NCBI GenBank assembly: GCA_016787045.1
Contig: JAEUVA010000048.1
Span: forward strand, 1-40,881
Direction of reading: 5' to 3'
DNA: 40,881 nucleotides
Source of the DNA: Chitinophagales bacterium
Lineage (GTDB): Bacteria > Bacteroidota > Bacteroidia > Chitinophagales > LD1
Under the pieces are notes generated by a model. It had not been told where the DNA came from. It worked only from the letters and a program-made list of their open reading frames with translations, and did not search any database. Made by a program: the position numbers and the translations under genes. This document shows, piece by piece, positions 33,680-40,881 of this stretch (position 1 is its first letter; each line of letters opens with the position of its first letter).

Positions 33680-35200
33680 TTACTTGAGCGTAATCTCCAA
33701 AAACCGGATTTCTTTCCCTACATCTTCAAAGTCCACTAACTTTTCTTGCCGAAAGGCAATTCGGTTTCCGTTTGTCCAAACAGATGAAAAATTGATAAAA
33801 AAATCGTCCGATGTCCTTACTACTTTGGTAGTTACTGCAGCAGAGCCATCAGCCGGTAAACGGGTGTGCATCAGGTTCATAAAGTGCTCTTCGTCAGCTT
33901 CCCAATCGGCATTGTAAAGCAAATTCAATTCATTGTTTTTAATCATTATGCGTGCGCTAAAGGCATATTGCACTGTAGCACTTTGCTGTTTTTTGAGTAT
34001 TAACCAATTTGCTTTCTGCTGCATGTTATCATCGGTTTGAAAAACAAGCATGTTGCCGCTTATCACCACTGCAGGTATAGTTTTTTGTGCGGCTGTGGTA
34101 TCTGCATACTCTACCAAAACACCATACCCTTTTCCGCAGTTTACTATTTGCTGCGTTTTAAATTTGTAAAACTCTTTACCCTTTTTGGATCCGTTTGAAG
34201 TTTGGCATTGTGCGGTAACGTCTGCACTAGGTGAGAGCTGCGTCTTAGCCATTAAATTAAGTTTGGCATCCACTCTATACATTGCTGTAGAACGGTAAAG
34301 GGTTCGCAGCTCATCGGTGTAACTATCAAACGCTAGCACCAATTCACCATTTTGGCTGAGGGTGGATAATGGATTGGCGTAAAACAATCCGGAGTTTGGC
34401 GAAGCAATTTTATACGGCTCTGCTAGTGGGGTGTTGGCATCTGCGCTGAATATGTAATAAGTGTTCTGCGGCTTGTTTTTCGTAGTGGGTGCAAGCGAAA
34501 TTACATCGTCCCTCACCCTGGCTGTAATATACACCTGCCCATCGTTGTTTATCTGCATTTGCAAAAACTGCAAGTACTCTTTCTGCTCTTTAAAATCGTA
34601 TGTTTTAGCAATAGATGTTCCGCTTTTTGCATCCGCAATCAGCAACTTAAACCTTTGCTGCTTGTAATAGGGCTTTATCAATACAGCCGACTTACTACCA
34701 TCCGGGCTGTGTGCCAGCAAAATACCTGAGCAGGTAAAGTATTCGTCTTTTTCATCAAATATCAACTGAGCGCCTCCTGTATCGGGCTCTAGTGTGTTTG
34801 CATCAAAATTCTGCCGCATAATTACCGGCAACTGTTTGCGGCTATCGCGATTTTCCATCATCCACTCTTCATCGCTACGCCTGTCACACACGGCATAATA
34901 CATGCTTATTTTATTGCCATTAAAGCCCGATTGCAGATAAAAAGTTTTTTCGCCAAACGATGGGTATAGTACCGATGCCTTGCCCGATTTAAAAGCCAGC
35001 GCGTATTTATACAAGGTATATCGGGGCGGCTTATTCAGGTTGCCCGGTTTTTCAAAACCAATGGCATACCAACTGTCATTTTTGTATCCCAAAAACTCCA
35101 CACCGGGTTTATCCATCACGGTGCTTAGTTTTATTTCGTAGCCACCGGCAATCAACATTACCGGTATAAAAAAAATGGCTTGCAAAAGGTGCTTCAGCAT
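33680..35200 (-). CDS. Secreted protein of unknown function, propeller-like
   Basis: This 506-residue protein has an N-terminal signal peptide (MLKHLLQAIFFIPVMLIAGG). The body is beta-rich with repeated strand-turn units such as NDSWYAIGFEKPGNL, LAHSPDGSKSAVLIKPYY and INNDGQVYITARVRDD, which suggest a propeller of irregular blades. No sorting domain is seen at the C-terminus (RFLEITLK). It is not recognised. It is on the same strand as the coiled-coil gene, 130 bases upstream, but that gene has its own promoter. Confidence 0.7.
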   Translation of the reverse strand: MLKHLLQAIFFIPVMLIAGGYEIKLSTVMDKPGVEFLGYKNDSWYAIGFEKPGNLNKPPRYTLYKYALAFKSGKASVLYPSFGEKTFYLQSGFNGNKISMYYAVCDRRSDEEWMMENRDSRKQLPVIMRQNFDANTLEPDTGGAQLIFDEKDEYFTCSGILLAHSPDGSKSAVLIKPYYKQQRFKLLIADAKSGTSIAKTYDFKEQKEYLQFLQMQINNDGQVYITARVRDDVISLAPTTKNKPQNTYYIFSADANTPLAEPYKIASPNSGLFYANPLSTLSQNGELVLAFDSYTDELRTLYRSTAMYRVDAKLNLMAKTQLSPSADVTAQCQTSNGSKKGKEFYKFKTQQIVNCGKGYGVLVEYADTTAAQKTIPAVVISGNMLVFQTDDNMQQKANWLILKKQQSATVQYAFSARIMIKNNELNLLYNADWEADEEHFMNLMHTRLPADGSAAVTTKVVRTSDDFFINFSSVWTNGNRIAFRQEKLVDFEDVGKEIRFLEITLK

Positions 35201-35305
35201 AGTTAGTAAAGAGTGTTACGAATAAAGTGGGTGAACGGATTTAAGCCGCAGAAGTTCTACCCATTTCCACAAAGCAATTTTTCTATTTTCGCCACCGCAT
35301 AAAAA

Positions 35306-36505
35306 ATGAACATGGGCGCTACTGCAACAGAACAAACACTTACCGGCATGAACTTTAACCCTAGCGAAAATCAATTGATGATAGCACAATCAGTACGCGA
35401 TTTTGCAGAACGCGAAATCAGACCCAATATCATGAAGTGGGACGAAGACCAAATCTTCCCACGCGATTTGTTTCATAAAATGGGCGAGCAGGGGTTTATG
35501 GGGGTGTACATCCCCGAAAAATACTCCGGCTCAGGGCTTTCTTACTTTGAATATGTAACGGTAGTATCTGAAATTGCAAAAGTATGCGGCTCTATTGGCC
35601 TTTCTACCGCTGCGCACAACTCGCTTTGCACAGGTCATATCTACTACCACGGCACCGAAGAGCAAAAGAAAAAATACCTACCTAAACTCGCATCAGGCGA
35701 ATGGATTGGCGCCTGGGCACTTACCGAAGCCAATACTGGCAGCGATGCCATGCGCATGAAAGTTACCGCCAAAAAAGTAGATGGCGGCTGGGTACTCAAC
35801 GGCAACAAAAACTGGATTACCCACGGGGCTACCGGTGATGTGGTGGTGGCCATCGTTCGCACGGGCGAATTGTTAGATAGCCGGGGCATGACCGCCTTTA
35901 TTATTGAGCGCGGCACCAAAGGGCTCAAAGCCGGTAAAAAAGAAAACAAACTGGGCATGCGTGCTTCAGAAACTGCCGAAGTAATTTTTGAGGATTGTTT
36001 TGTACCCGATGAAAATGTATGCGGTGGAGAAACTAAAATTGGCAGCGGATTTCAACAAGCTATGCAAATATTAGATGGCGGAAGAATTTCCATTGCTGCG
36101 CTTGGTTTAGGAATAGCTAAAGGCGCGTATGAGGCCAGTGTAAAATATGCCAAAGAGCGCGAACAGTTTGGCCAACCCATCGCTAACTTCCAAGCCATTG
36201 CATTCAAATTGGCAGATATGGCCACCAAAATTGAGGCCGGAGAACTGCTCACCATGCAGGCCGCTTACCTCAAAAACGAGGGTAAAAAAATGACCAAAGA
36301 GTCCGCTTTTGCCAAATACTATACCTCAGAAATTGCCGTGGAGATTTCTACCGATGCCGTGCAGGTTTTTGGCGGATATGGCTACACCAAAGATTTTCCG
36401 GTAGAAAAATTCTATCGCGATAGCAAACTCTGCACCATTGGCGAAGGCACTTCCGAAATCCAAAAACTGGTGATTAGCCGAGAAATTATGAAAGGAAACA
36501 TCTAA
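35306..36505 (+). CDS. Acyl-CoA dehydrogenase
   Basis: This 399-residue FAD enzyme introduces a double bond into acyl-CoA during beta-oxidation or branched-chain amino acid breakdown. The N-terminal helical domain ([20 protein letters not shown]), [12 protein letters not shown] (FAD and substrate site), [24 protein letters not shown], and [26 protein letters not shown] (split here by the usual helices) are present. [19 protein letters not shown] and catalytic Glu380 in [10 protein letters not shown] mark a short-chain type. Start ATG 35306; ATG 35312 is equally possible. Electron transfer flavoprotein genes are not beside it. The rpsU promoter overlaps its 3' end. Confidence 0.94.
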   Translation: MNMGATATEQTLTGMNFNPSENQLMIAQSVRDFAEREIRPNIMKWDEDQIFPRDLFHKMGEQGFMGVYIPEKYSGSGLSYFEYVTVVSEIAKVCGSIGLSTAAHNSLCTGHIYYHGTEEQKKKYLPKLASGEWIGAWALTEANTGSDAMRMKVTAKKVDGGWVLNGNKNWITHGATGDVVVAIVRTGELLDSRGMTAFIIERGTKGLKAGKKENKLGMRASETAEVIFEDCFVPDENVCGGETKIGSGFQQAMQILDGGRISIAALGLGIAKGAYEASVKYAKEREQFGQPIANFQAIAFKLADMATKIEAGELLTMQAAYLKNEGKKMTKESAFAKYYTSEIAVEISTDAVQVFGGYGYTKDFPVEKFYRDSKLCTIGEGTSEIQKLVISREIMKGNI

Positions 36506-36507
36506 GG

Positions 36508-36538
36508 TTTGGAGTTTAAAAAAGGAATGTTATTTTTG
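36508..36538 (+). promoter_or_regulatory. Predicted rpsU promoter
   Basis: TTTG (36508-36511), a 19-base spacer and TATTTTTG (36531-36538) match the Bacteroidota promoter at every defined position. It starts three bases after the acyl-CoA dehydrogenase stop and leaves a leader of about 20 bases before rpsU. Confidence 0.65.
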
Positions 36539-36563
36539 GCGTCCCAAAATTCAAAAAACAGAT

Positions 36564-36758
36564 ATGCTTATTATTGACACCCGCGAATCCGATTCTTTAG
36601 ACAAGGCACTCAAAAAGTACAAAAAAAAGTACGAAAAAGCCGGCATTCTGCGCGAATTGCGTAGCCGCCAAACCTTTACTAAAAAGAGTGTGGTGCGCAG
36701 AAATACCGTTCTTAAAGCTGCTTTTATTGAGGGTTTGCGCAGAGAAGCCGAAGGTTAG
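36564..36758 (+). CDS. rpsU: Ribosomal protein bS21
   Basis: This 64-residue protein is the small, Lys/Arg-rich 30S protein S21. It matches the Bacteroidota form: MLIIDTRESDSLDKALKKYK, KYEKAGILRELRSRQ and KKSVVRRNTVLKAA. It helps base-pairing of mRNA near the 16S 3' end; in Bacteroidota, S21 with S18 and S6 is thought to sequester the anti-Shine-Dalgarno sequence, so it matters for initiation. It is monocistronic here, with its own promoter and a strong terminator. Confidence 0.96.
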   Translation: MLIIDTRESDSLDKALKKYKKKYEKAGILRELRSRQTFTKKSVVRRNTVLKAAFIEGLRREAEG

Positions 36759-36821
36759 TATCTATTTGTCTTTTCACACCTACTTCCCGGCTCTTCTATT
36801 AGAGTTGAATCATACATGTAT

Positions 36822-36854
36822 AACCCTGTGCACCATGCACAGGGTTTTCTTTTT
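36822..36854 (+). terminator. Rho-independent terminator of rpsU
   Basis: AACCCTGTGCA (36822-36832) and TGCACAGGGTT (36836-36846) make a perfect 11-bp stem around CCA, followed by TTCTTTTT. Confidence 0.88.
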
Positions 36855-36912
36855 ACAAAAGCCGGTCAATTTTTTGTTGGGCGGCAACGAAGCGCTGTTA
36901 CATTCGCGCCCT

Positions 36913-37965
36913 ATGCCAAGATCAATCTTTACCCTTACTTTTCTTCTGCTCTCTTTGTGTGCCTTTAGCCAAACAACAGTAGCATACCCACAAGAAAAAC
37001 ACCTCCAAAACATCCGGCAACTCACCTTCGGGGGCGATAATGCCGAGGCCTACTGGAGTTTTGATGGCACCAAACTCACCTACCAGCGGGCACATAAAAA
37101 AAACGGCATCCCCTGCGATCAAATTTGGATGATAGATAACGTAACTACCGCCAAAGCATCATCCCCCACACGCATTAGCAACGGCAAAGGCCGCACTACC
37201 TGCTCCTATTTTCTTCCCGGTGATTCACTAATCATTTTTGCCTCTACTCACCTCAAACACGATAGCTGCCCTCCTGAACCAAAACATGAGCGCGGTAAAT
37301 ACCTATGGCCACTATATCCTGAATTTGAAATCTTTGTGGCCGACCTCAATGGCAACATCGTAAAACAACTCACCAACAATAATTTTTACGATGCCGAAGC
37401 CACCGTATCACCCAAAGGCGATAAAATTCTTTTTACCTCTAATCGCAGTGGCGATTTAGAGCTTTATACCATGAATTTAGATGGCAGCCATGTACGCCAA
37501 ATCACCCACAAAATCGGTTACGATGGCGGGGCATTCTTTTCGCCCGATGGCAAAAAAATTATTTGGCGCAGCACACAGTTTGAGGCCGACTCAGAGGTCA
37601 CGCAATACAAAAAACTGCTGAGTCAAAACTTAGTTTCGCCCAACAAAATGGAGTTGTACATCGCCAATGCCAACGGTAAAAAACGCCAGCAACTCACCCA
37701 CCTGGGTGGTGCCAACTGGGCGCCTTTTTTTCATCCTTCGGGCAAAAAGGTCATCTTCAGCACTAACCACGCCACCAAGTCCATACCATTCAATTTGTAT
37801 ATGATAAATACCGATGGTACCGGGTTAGAGCAAATCACCTACGATAATGTGTTTGACTCCTTTGCCATGTTCTCGCCCAATGGCAAAAAACTGGTTTGGT
37901 GCAGCAACCGCAACAATGGCGGCACCCGCGATACCAATATCTTCATAGCCGATTGGGTAGAGTAA
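36913..37965 (+). CDS. Exported TolB-like WD40/PD40 propeller protein
   Basis: From ATG 36913 the protein has 350 residues and a signal peptide (MPRSIFTLTFLLLSLCAFSQ). The frame extends upstream through the rpsU terminator, which is not plausible. The mature part is a six-bladed PD40/TolB-type propeller with repeated motifs: FTSNRSGDLELYTMN, FFSPDGKKIIWRS, FHPSGKKVIFSTNH, YMINTDGTGLEQIT and FSPNGKKLVWCSNRN. Such proteins in Bacteroidota are often fused to or paired with peptidases or OmpA domains; none is present here. The role is unknown. Confidence 0.85.
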   Translation: MPRSIFTLTFLLLSLCAFSQTTVAYPQEKHLQNIRQLTFGGDNAEAYWSFDGTKLTYQRAHKKNGIPCDQIWMIDNVTTAKASSPTRISNGKGRTTCSYFLPGDSLIIFASTHLKHDSCPPEPKHERGKYLWPLYPEFEIFVADLNGNIVKQLTNNNFYDAEATVSPKGDKILFTSNRSGDLELYTMNLDGSHVRQITHKIGYDGGAFFSPDGKKIIWRSTQFEADSEVTQYKKLLSQNLVSPNKMELYIANANGKKRQQLTHLGGANWAPFFHPSGKKVIFSTNHATKSIPFNLYMINTDGTGLEQITYDNVFDSFAMFSPNGKKLVWCSNRNNGGTRDTNIFIADWVE

Positions 37966-37987
37966 ATACGCACTCTAAACCTTTCAA

Positions 37988-38020
37988 TGGGAGTGTAAAA
38001 TAAACTGTGTCAGAGGTCAA
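37988..38020 (+). other. Possible solitary insertion-sequence end (IS256-like)
   Basis: The segment GGGAGTGTAAAATAAACTGT with GTCAGAGGTC after it resembles terminal inverted repeats of IS256-type elements (GTGTAAA and TGTGTCA cores). No transposase and no second end are in the window. The judgement is from memory and weak. Confidence 0.25.
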
Positions 38021-38040
38021 AAAGACTAAAATTTCCTATT

Positions 38041-38059
38041 GGTGGGTGTCCCACCCACC
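38041..38059. repeat. Small hairpin GGTGGGTG-TCC-CACCCACC
   Basis: An 8-bp perfect inverted repeat with a 3-base loop lies in the 278-base gap before the saccharopine dehydrogenase-like gene. No T-run follows it. The rest of 37966-38243 has no gene: an open frame of about 75 codons on the plus strand is Pro/Gln/Thr-rich only because the plus strand there is C- and A-rich. Confidence 0.4.
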
Positions 38060-38231
38060 AAACCAACAACCCCAAAACACCTCACGCACACCTCAAAAAG
38101 CGGCACCTGCCCCCAACAGCAACCGCTACACAATACCCCCTCAACCCATACGGCCACAAAACCGCAAAACATTTTCCCGCATACCAATGCAGGCAAACAA
38201 ACATCCCCATCCCACATACCCCATGTATTAC

Positions 38232-38239
38232 TAAGTTTG
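38232..38239 (+). promoter_or_regulatory. Candidate -7 box of the saccharopine dehydrogenase-like gene
   Basis: TAAGTTTG matches TAnnTTTG and ends four bases before the ATG at 38244. A transcript from it would be leaderless. No -33 match. Confidence 0.25.
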
Positions 38240-38243
38240 CACA

Positions 38244-39458
38244 ATGAAAATCGGAATCCTTCGCGAAGAAAAACATCCCATAGATAACCGTGCACCGCTC
38301 ACTCCCTCACAGTGCCGCACACTCATGGAAGAACACAGCAACCTTTGGGTAGCCGTACAACCCAGCAAACACCGCTGCTATACCGATGACGAATACCACA
38401 ACCAAGGCATCTTGCTCCGCGAAGATTTATCCGACTGCGACATCCTACTCGGAGTAAAAGAAATCCCCGCACAACTTTTCATCCCCAACAAAACATACTT
38501 CATCTTTTCACACACCATCAAAAAACAACCACACAACAAAAAACTACTTCAAGAAGCCCTCCGCAAAAAAATCCGACTCATCGACTGGGAATGCCTCAAA
38601 GACGAAAACAGCAAACGCATCATTGCCTTTGGCCGCTGGGCGGGCATCGTTGGCGCATACAATGGCATCCGCACCACAGGCCTCCGCCTGCAAGGGCAAC
38701 AACACTTTCAACTGAGACCCATGTACCAATGCCTCAACTTTGCCGAAACCCAAAAAGAATTTTCAAAAGTAAACCTCCCGCCTATCAAAATAGTACTCAC
38801 AGGTACCGGTAGAGTTTCCAATGGCGCTGCATTTCTCCTAGATCTACTCAACATTCCCAAAGTATCGCCACAAGATTTTTTAAACAAAGAATACCCCACA
38901 TGCGTGTACACCCAGTTAGAATCCAAACACATGTTTCATAAAGAAGGCCAAACCGAGTTTAACACATCACACTACCACGCACACCTTGAGCAATACAAAT
39001 CCTCCTTTGCACCATATACAAAAGTAGCTACCGTATTCATCAATGGCATCTACTGGGACAAACGCATGCCCACATTCTTCACCATAAACGACATGAAAAA
39101 ACCGGACTTCAAAATCCAAGTCATTGCCGACATCACCTGCGACATAGCCCCTCACTCATCCGTACCCTCCACCATACGCCCCTCCACCATCACCAATCCC
39201 ATATACGGCTACAACCCCCACACCCAAACCGAGTGCGAGCCATTTCAACCCAATGCTATTGATGTAATGGCCATAGACAACCTCCCCAACGAACTCCCCC
39301 GCGATGCCTCCGAAGACTTCGGAAACATGGTACTCAGCCGCGTCATCTGGCGCCTACTCAAAGAAGAAAGCACCACACTACACAACGCCACCATCACCAT
39401 CAATGGCTCACTAAACGAGCCATACCAATACCTAAGCGATTATGCATACAACAACTAA
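38244..39458 (+). CDS. Saccharopine dehydrogenase-like (NAD, lysine-forming) protein
   Basis: This 404-residue protein has the alanine dehydrogenase/PNT N-terminal pattern KIGILREEKHPIDNRAPLTP, GVKEIPAQLF and the FSHTIKKQPHNKKLL segment found in LYS1-type saccharopine dehydrogenases. FGRWAGIVGAYNGIR and the NAD loop TGTGRVSNGA (about 186-195) follow, and the C-terminal half has VIADITCDIAPHSSVPSTIR. In other Bacteroidota such proteins probably act in lysine metabolism or as an orphan amino-acid dehydrogenase. Codon use is strongly C-ending, and the plus strand is C- and A-rich here, unlike most other genes in the window. Its stop overlaps that of the convergent acyltransferase gene by three bases. 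Confidence 0.85.
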   Translation: MKIGILREEKHPIDNRAPLTPSQCRTLMEEHSNLWVAVQPSKHRCYTDDEYHNQGILLREDLSDCDILLGVKEIPAQLFIPNKTYFIFSHTIKKQPHNKKLLQEALRKKIRLIDWECLKDENSKRIIAFGRWAGIVGAYNGIRTTGLRLQGQQHFQLRPMYQCLNFAETQKEFSKVNLPPIKIVLTGTGRVSNGAAFLLDLLNIPKVSPQDFLNKEYPTCVYTQLESKHMFHKEGQTEFNTSHYHAHLEQYKSSFAPYTKVATVFINGIYWDKRMPTFFTINDMKKPDFKIQVIADITCDIAPHSSVPSTIRPSTITNPIYGYNPHTQTECEPFQPNAIDVMAIDNLPNELPRDASEDFGNMVLSRVIWRLLKEESTTLHNATITINGSLNEPYQYLSDYAYNN

Positions 39459-40033
39459 ACATAATCTAAATCAACACTAAACAGTTCTGGTCGCTTGCCT
39501 TTAATCGGCTTGTAAAAAGCCATAATCTCCCTCATATCCTTATCCATATCCCCACTCGGGTACACCAACTTACCCACCCCGGCTATCTTGCTTTCAAAAT
39601 CCAAATACCCCAAAGCAATCGGCACACCTGCACCTGCTGCCACATGATAAAAGCCCGTCTTCCACTTCACCCTCAGCGACCTCGTCCCCTCCGGGGTCAC
39701 CATCACCACCAACTCATCCCTCCCTTCAAACAACTTAATCATCGCCTCCGTAGTACTTAACCTCTGCTCACCATCCACCTTAGGCGACCTATCTATACCA
39801 ATTGCGCCAAGCGCATTCATCACACCCCCAAACGGAAACCTCAACCACTCCTTCTTCACCGTAAACCTTATCGGAATACCCATCATCGCAAAAGCCGCTC
39901 TGGCAAAAATAAAATCCCAATTACTCGTATGCGGTGCAGCAATCATCACACAACGCTTAAAATCAAACTTCAAACGATCATCCAAAGTCCAACCAAAAAC
40001 CCAAAAAATAAATTGACCAAGTAATTTTCCCAT
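39455..40033 (-). CDS. 1-acyl-glycerol-3-phosphate acyltransferase-like protein
   Basis: From ATG 40033 the protein has 192 residues; the frame upstream to 40099 runs into the repeat region and is not preferred. It has the acyltransferase motif HTSNWD (His35, Asp40) and the glycerophosphate-binding TPEGTRS, in the PlsC/LPLAT family. A hydrophobic stretch precedes the motif. It likely acylates a lysophospholipid or an ornithine/serine lipid. It is the first gene beyond the rRNA operon on the minus strand, 200 bases after the rRNA terminator. Confidence 0.85.
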   Translation of the reverse strand: MGKLLGQFIFWVFGWTLDDRLKFDFKRCVMIAAPHTSNWDFIFARAAFAMMGIPIRFTVKKEWLRFPFGGVMNALGAIGIDRSPKVDGEQRLSTTEAMIKLFEGRDELVVMVTPEGTRSLRVKWKTGFYHVAAGAGVPIALGYLDFESKIAGVGKLVYPSGDMDKDMREIMAFYKPIKGKRPELFSVDLDYV

Positions 40034-40097
40034 GTTACACTTGTTGTTATTAAGAAAATAGTGGCGTGCCCCATACTCCGCGCCTACCTCATAGCCC

Positions 40098-40225
40098 ACC
40101 CTTCGCTACGTAAGGGTCGGGCTATCCACTCCAAGTCCTCGCTCACCCACACCCACCGGCCGCCCATCGTTCACTCCGGGCTTTCCGTTACTATCCCTCA
40201 CGCACTCCGTTGCGCAACCATACCG
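40098..40225 (-). repeat. Bacteroidota intergenic repeat next to rRNA operon
   Basis: On the minus strand the segment contains GGGATAGTAACGGAAAGCCC and, about 40 bases later, GGACTTGGAGTGGATAGCCC followed by GACCC. These two phrases, separated by GAGTGAACGATGGG and GTGAGCGAGGACT, are ones I recognise as a widely scattered intergenic repeat of this phylum. The rest of 40034-40242 shows no gene. Confidence 0.45.
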
Positions 40226-40242
40226 CATGCATCACATAAATG

Positions 40243-40276
40243 CAAAAAAAATGCCCCACTTAAAAAAGTGAGGCAT
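40243..40276 (-). terminator. rRNA operon terminator
   Basis: Read on the minus strand, ATGCCTCACTT and AAGTGGGGCAT form an 11-bp stem with one G-T pair and a 4-base loop, followed by eight T. It lies about 12 bases after the 5S rRNA end. Confidence 0.85.
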
Positions 40277-40288
40277 TAATAAATAAGG

Positions 40289-40397
40289 AGGCGACTACTT
40301 ACTCTCCCGGAGGATTAGTCCAGTACCATCAGCGTGGAGGGGCTTAACTGCTCTGTTCGGAATGGGAAGAGGTGATCCCCCTCGCTATAGTCACCCT
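40289..40397 (-). rRNA. rrf: 5S ribosomal RNA
   Basis: The minus strand has the 5S core CCCATTCCGAACAGAGCAGT with AAGCCCCTCC and the 5'-3' pairing GGTGACT with AGTCGCC, total length near 109 bases. It follows the 23S gene on the same strand, as in the usual 16S-23S-5S order. Exact ends are approximate to a few bases. Confidence 0.93.
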
Positions 40398-40480
40398 TAT
40401 TTTTATTCTGAATTACTCCAGAAAATAAAATCTGACATGTTGGAAAAATTAATAAAGTCAAAATTCAAAGTAAAAAAATA

Positions 40481-40881
<401 letters not shown>

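Noticed and set aside
36688..36912. 75-codon extension of the TolB-like protein
   Set aside because: It overlaps rpsU and its terminator; a signal peptide starts cleanly at ATG 36913.
38007..38295. Overlapping 75-89-codon frames on both strands before the dehydrogenase gene
   Set aside because: Low-complexity translation of a C/A-rich region; no signal, domain or good start.

Overview
This window comes from a member of the Bacteroidota, probably a gliding or T9SS-bearing lineage near the Chitinophagales/Sphingobacteriales. The evidence is gldD and gldE next to ssb, a SprE/PorW-type lipoprotein, two proteins with type IX secretion C-terminal sorting domains, Bacteroidota-type promoters (TTTG, 19-20 bases, TAnnTTTG) and a 64-residue S21. 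Placement below phylum is inference.

Layout. 1-4.3 kb: start of an exported protein (edge-truncated), then a minus-strand operon of an ECF sigma factor, a one-TM partner and three small exported proteins, the last broken by an in-frame TAA. 4.3-8.4 kb: LuxC-type acyl-CoA reductase, D-Ala-D-Ala ligase, and a T9SS cargo protein. 8.4-12.75 kb: rpoB standing alone, with its own promoter and terminator and with neither rplJL nor rpoC beside it. 12.8-18 kb: NADP oxidoreductase, deoxynucleoside kinase, epoxide-hydrolase-like protein, ferritin preceded by a 45-residue lipoprotein gene, and a compact trio of glycosyltransferase, DAG/undecaprenol kinase and a secreted protein. 18-22.7 kb: dusB-ssb-gldE-gldD, and a BNR/Ycf48-like lipoprotein. 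22.6-30.8 kb: class III aminotransferase, sulfotransferase-fold protein, sprE/porW, flavin monooxygenase with an alpha/beta hydrolase, and a YCII protein. 30.8-38 kb: kelch-like T9SS cargo, coiled-coil protein, secreted propeller-like protein, acyl-CoA dehydrogenase, rpsU, TolB-like propeller. 38-40.9 kb: saccharopine-dehydrogenase-like protein, acyltransferase, a Bacteroidota intergenic repeat, then the 3' end of an rRNA operon (5S and partial 23S, minus strand).

Themes. Envelope biology dominates: T9SS/gliding machinery (GldD, GldE, SprE) with likely substrates, peptidoglycan and lipid genes, and an ECF operon whose products look periplasmic. The most unusual points are the solitary rpoB carrying Asn at the E. 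coli His526 rifampicin-contact position, the ECF operon with possible GldM-C-like pieces, short DNA repeats inserted in frame into two conserved genes, and a strong C- and A-rich plus strand beside the rRNA operon that crosses genes of both orientations. No CRISPR array, complete insertion sequence, tRNA or prophage was seen.
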